In this document: positions 62,590 through 64,000 of the stretch, one piece after another
How positions within the stretch are numbered: position 1 is the stretch's first letter
Layout of the letters: the number at the start of each line of letters is the position of its first letter
From: Thermomicrobiales bacterium
Lineage (GTDB): Bacteria; Chloroflexota; Chloroflexia; Thermomicrobiales; UBA6265
Length of the DNA: 64,000 bases
NCBI GenBank assembly: GCA_023957015.1
Contig: JAMLHR010000005.1
Coordinates: forward strand, 1 to 64,000
Reading direction: 5' to 3'
The notes under the pieces: generated by a model
What the model saw: only the letters and a program-made list of their open reading frames with translations
Told to the model about the DNA's origin: nothing
Database searches by the model: none
Program-made: the position numbers and the translations under genes

Positions 62590-64000
62590 ATGGTACGTAA
62601 CTCTCCCACTGCTCGCGCTGGCGCGCTGGCTGGCATCGCGGCGATGCTTGGCGCCCTGGTGGCGATGCAGTTCATGGCTATGCTGCTGGAGACACGGCAG
62701 TTCATCGATGCCCTGGCCGATGGATTGCTGGTGCTGATCCCGCTGGATTGGTTCAGCTGGCTGAAATCGACGCTGGGGGAGCAGGCGAAGACCTGGCTCT
62801 ATGCCGGGCTGTTGCTGGGATTCCTCGTTGTCGGTGCGCTTGGCGGCTGGATCGTGGCCATGGCAGCCAGTCAGTGGCGGAGACGCGTGCCGCAATGCAC
62901 GGCGATCCTGCTCCTGGGTGCGATCTCCCTTCAGTACTGGTTCGATCGGCAGCAGTTCACCTATCTCTTCTGGCCGATATTGATAGTGCTAACCATTGGC
63001 GCAATCACCTGGGGAATGCTCATCTGGTTCCAGCTGGATGCGCCCAGGTTCGCGACCTATCAGGACACCTCGCGTCGCCATGCGATCGGCGCGGTGGCGA
63101 GCATCATTGGCACGCTTGTCCTGGGTGGGAATCTCCTCACACTGTATAAGCGCCAGGCGGAATCGACGATTGAGGCCGCGGAATCCGATATCACCCCCGC
63201 GATCACGCCGAATGACCAGTTCTACCGGGTCTCCAAGAACTTCAGCGATCCCGCTAACGAGCGCGGACTGGACTGGTTCATCGAGATCAGCGGCCAGGTC
63301 GACGAAGAACGCGCGTGGAGATACGGCGATCTCCAGGAGTTGGGCGTCCAGCACACTATCACCACCCAACTCTGCATCAGCAACACCGTCGGTGGCGACC
63401 TCATCGGCACCGCCGAATGGACGGGGGTCCCACTCGCGACCGTCCTCAATACGGTCGGGGCTCATGGCGACTACATCCGCTTCCATGGTGTCGATGGCTA
63501 TGACACGACCGTGCCGATGGAGCGTTGCACGCAACCGCAGGCGTGGCTTGTGTGGGGGATGAATGGGGAGCCATTACCGGAGAGCCACGGCGCGCCGGTG
63601 CGCGCGATCATTCCCGGTCTCTACGGTATGAAGAGCGTCAAATGGCTAACCGAGATCCATGTCACCGATGAGAACGCTCTCGGATACTGGGAGCGCACGG
63701 GCTGGACAAATGAGGCCGTGGTCAAGCCGATCAGTCGCATCGATTTCCCTCGCCGCACCAGCAGCCTCACCGAGGGTTCGATTCCGGTGCGCGGTATCGC
63801 GTTCGGTGGCGATCACATGCTGGATCGAGTGGAGATCAGCACCAACGGCGGCCACGATTGGCAGACGGCGACGATCACCGAGCAACCGAATCCGGAGGGC
63901 ATCGCCTGGAGCCTGTGGCACTACGATTGGCAGGCAGAACCAGGCACGCACACCCTGATGGTGCGCATGGTCGATACCGATGGCGAGGTGCAGACGGACG
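62590..64000 (+). CDS. Membrane-anchored sulfite-oxidase-family molybdoenzyme, 3' end missing
   Basis: ATG 62590 lies just after GAGGTGG. About 470 residues are visible. The first 200 hold five membrane helices. Then comes the molybdopterin fold, with the cofactor Cys in TTQLCISNTVGGDLIGTAEW and the following WTGVPL, and GAPVRAIIPGLYGMKSVKWL. A dimerisation-type domain begins near GSIPVRGIAFGGDHMLDRVE. The gene runs past base 64000. The active site faces outside if the last helix is oriented outward. The substrate is not known; sulfite or a methionine sulfoxide reductase-like role is possible. Confidence 0.9.
   Translation, partial: MVRNSPTARAGALAGIAAMLGALVAMQFMAMLLETRQFIDALADGLLVLIPLDWFSWLKSTLGEQAKTWLYAGLLLGFLVVGALGGWIVAMAASQWRRRVPQCTAILLLGAISLQYWFDRQQFTYLFWPILIVLTIGAITWGMLIWFQLDAPRFATYQDTSRRHAIGAVASIIGTLVLGGNLLTLYKRQAESTIEAAESDITPAITPNDQFYRVSKNFSDPANERGLDWFIEISGQVDEERAWRYGDLQELGVQHTITTQLCISNTVGGDLIGTAEWTGVPLATVLNTVGAHGDYIRFHGVDGYDTTVPMERCTQPQAWLVWGMNGEPLPESHGAPVRAIIPGLYGMKSVKWLTEIHVTDENALGYWERTGWTNEAVVKPISRIDFPRRTSSLTEGSIPVRGIAFGGDHMLDRVEISTNGGHDWQTATITEQPNPEGIAWSLWHYDWQAEPGTHTLMVRMVDTDGEVQTD

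Noticed and set aside
1-64000. Possible CRISPR array
   Set aside because: No regularly spaced direct repeats of 23-40 bp were seen, and no cas genes.

Overview
The window reads as one stretch of a moderately high-G+C chromosome. It most likely comes from Chloroflexota, close to Thermomicrobia. This is an inference from style: twin-arginine-type leaders ending in Ala-Gln/Glu followed by a Thr/Pro-rich 'ATP' linker, family-5 binding proteins without their permeases, and a transposase of a kind I associate with that phylum. No rRNA, tRNA or CRISPR array was found. Genes are dense, many neighbours overlap by 4 bp (ATGA), and several convergent pairs share perfect-stem hairpin terminators.

Layout. 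0-2.4 kb: the end of one membrane gene, a second membrane gene and a nucleotidyltransferase-like gene. 2.4-4.8 kb: a zinc metallochaperone (AztD-like) and a zinc-binding lipocalin-independent ABC receptor (AztC/ZnuA-like) behind two related dyads. 4.8-7.5 kb: a PQQ-type propeller and a secreted GH13 enzyme. 7.5-10.3 kb: a four-gene overlapping ferrous-iron operon (feoA-feoA-feoB-Cys-rich protein). 10.8-17.7 kb: a family-5 binding protein, folC, vanZ-like and copD-like genes, and three anchored proteins of unknown role. 17.7-19.3 kb: a decayed insertion sequence flanked by two copies of a 20-bp terminator hairpin.

19.3-28.8 kb is the most striking metabolic region: FGGY kinase, L-fucose/D-arabinose-type isomerase, GH172, LacI regulator, DUF4185 (GH183-type) and GH116 genes. 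Two matching LacI-type operators tie the two divergent arms together. The combination fits uptake and breakdown of D-arabinan or D-arabinofuranosyl oligosaccharides. GH116 carries a frameshift, and a remnant of a second GH116 lies 1.6 kb downstream behind two unlike genes.

30.7-44 kb: a cation efflux protein, another binding protein, a HicAB toxin-antitoxin pair between two hairpins, a frameshifted TIM-barrel gene, an AraC regulator, a Cys-rich small protein, a CRP-like site, a phosphorylase-like protein of unknown function, a NYN nuclease with a structured leader, a Gfo/Idh/MocA dehydrogenase and a SulP transporter. 44-48 kb: mostly housekeeping-type enzymes.

48.2-52.1 kb and 58.5-62.5 kb hold two separate ECF sigma/anti-sigma pairs. 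Each anti-sigma protein has one membrane segment and a long outside region of repeated modules ending in a 'DG-W-x-D...C...C' signature. Both are broken: one by an in-frame TAG, the other by frameshifts within a nearly identical internal duplication. Between them lie citrate synthase, a 2H phosphoesterase, a GNAT-ankyrin fusion and a NamZ-type muramidase cluster. The window ends inside a membrane-anchored sulfite-oxidase-family molybdoenzyme.

Several interruptions are single-base changes, so sequencing error is a live alternative to true decay in each case.
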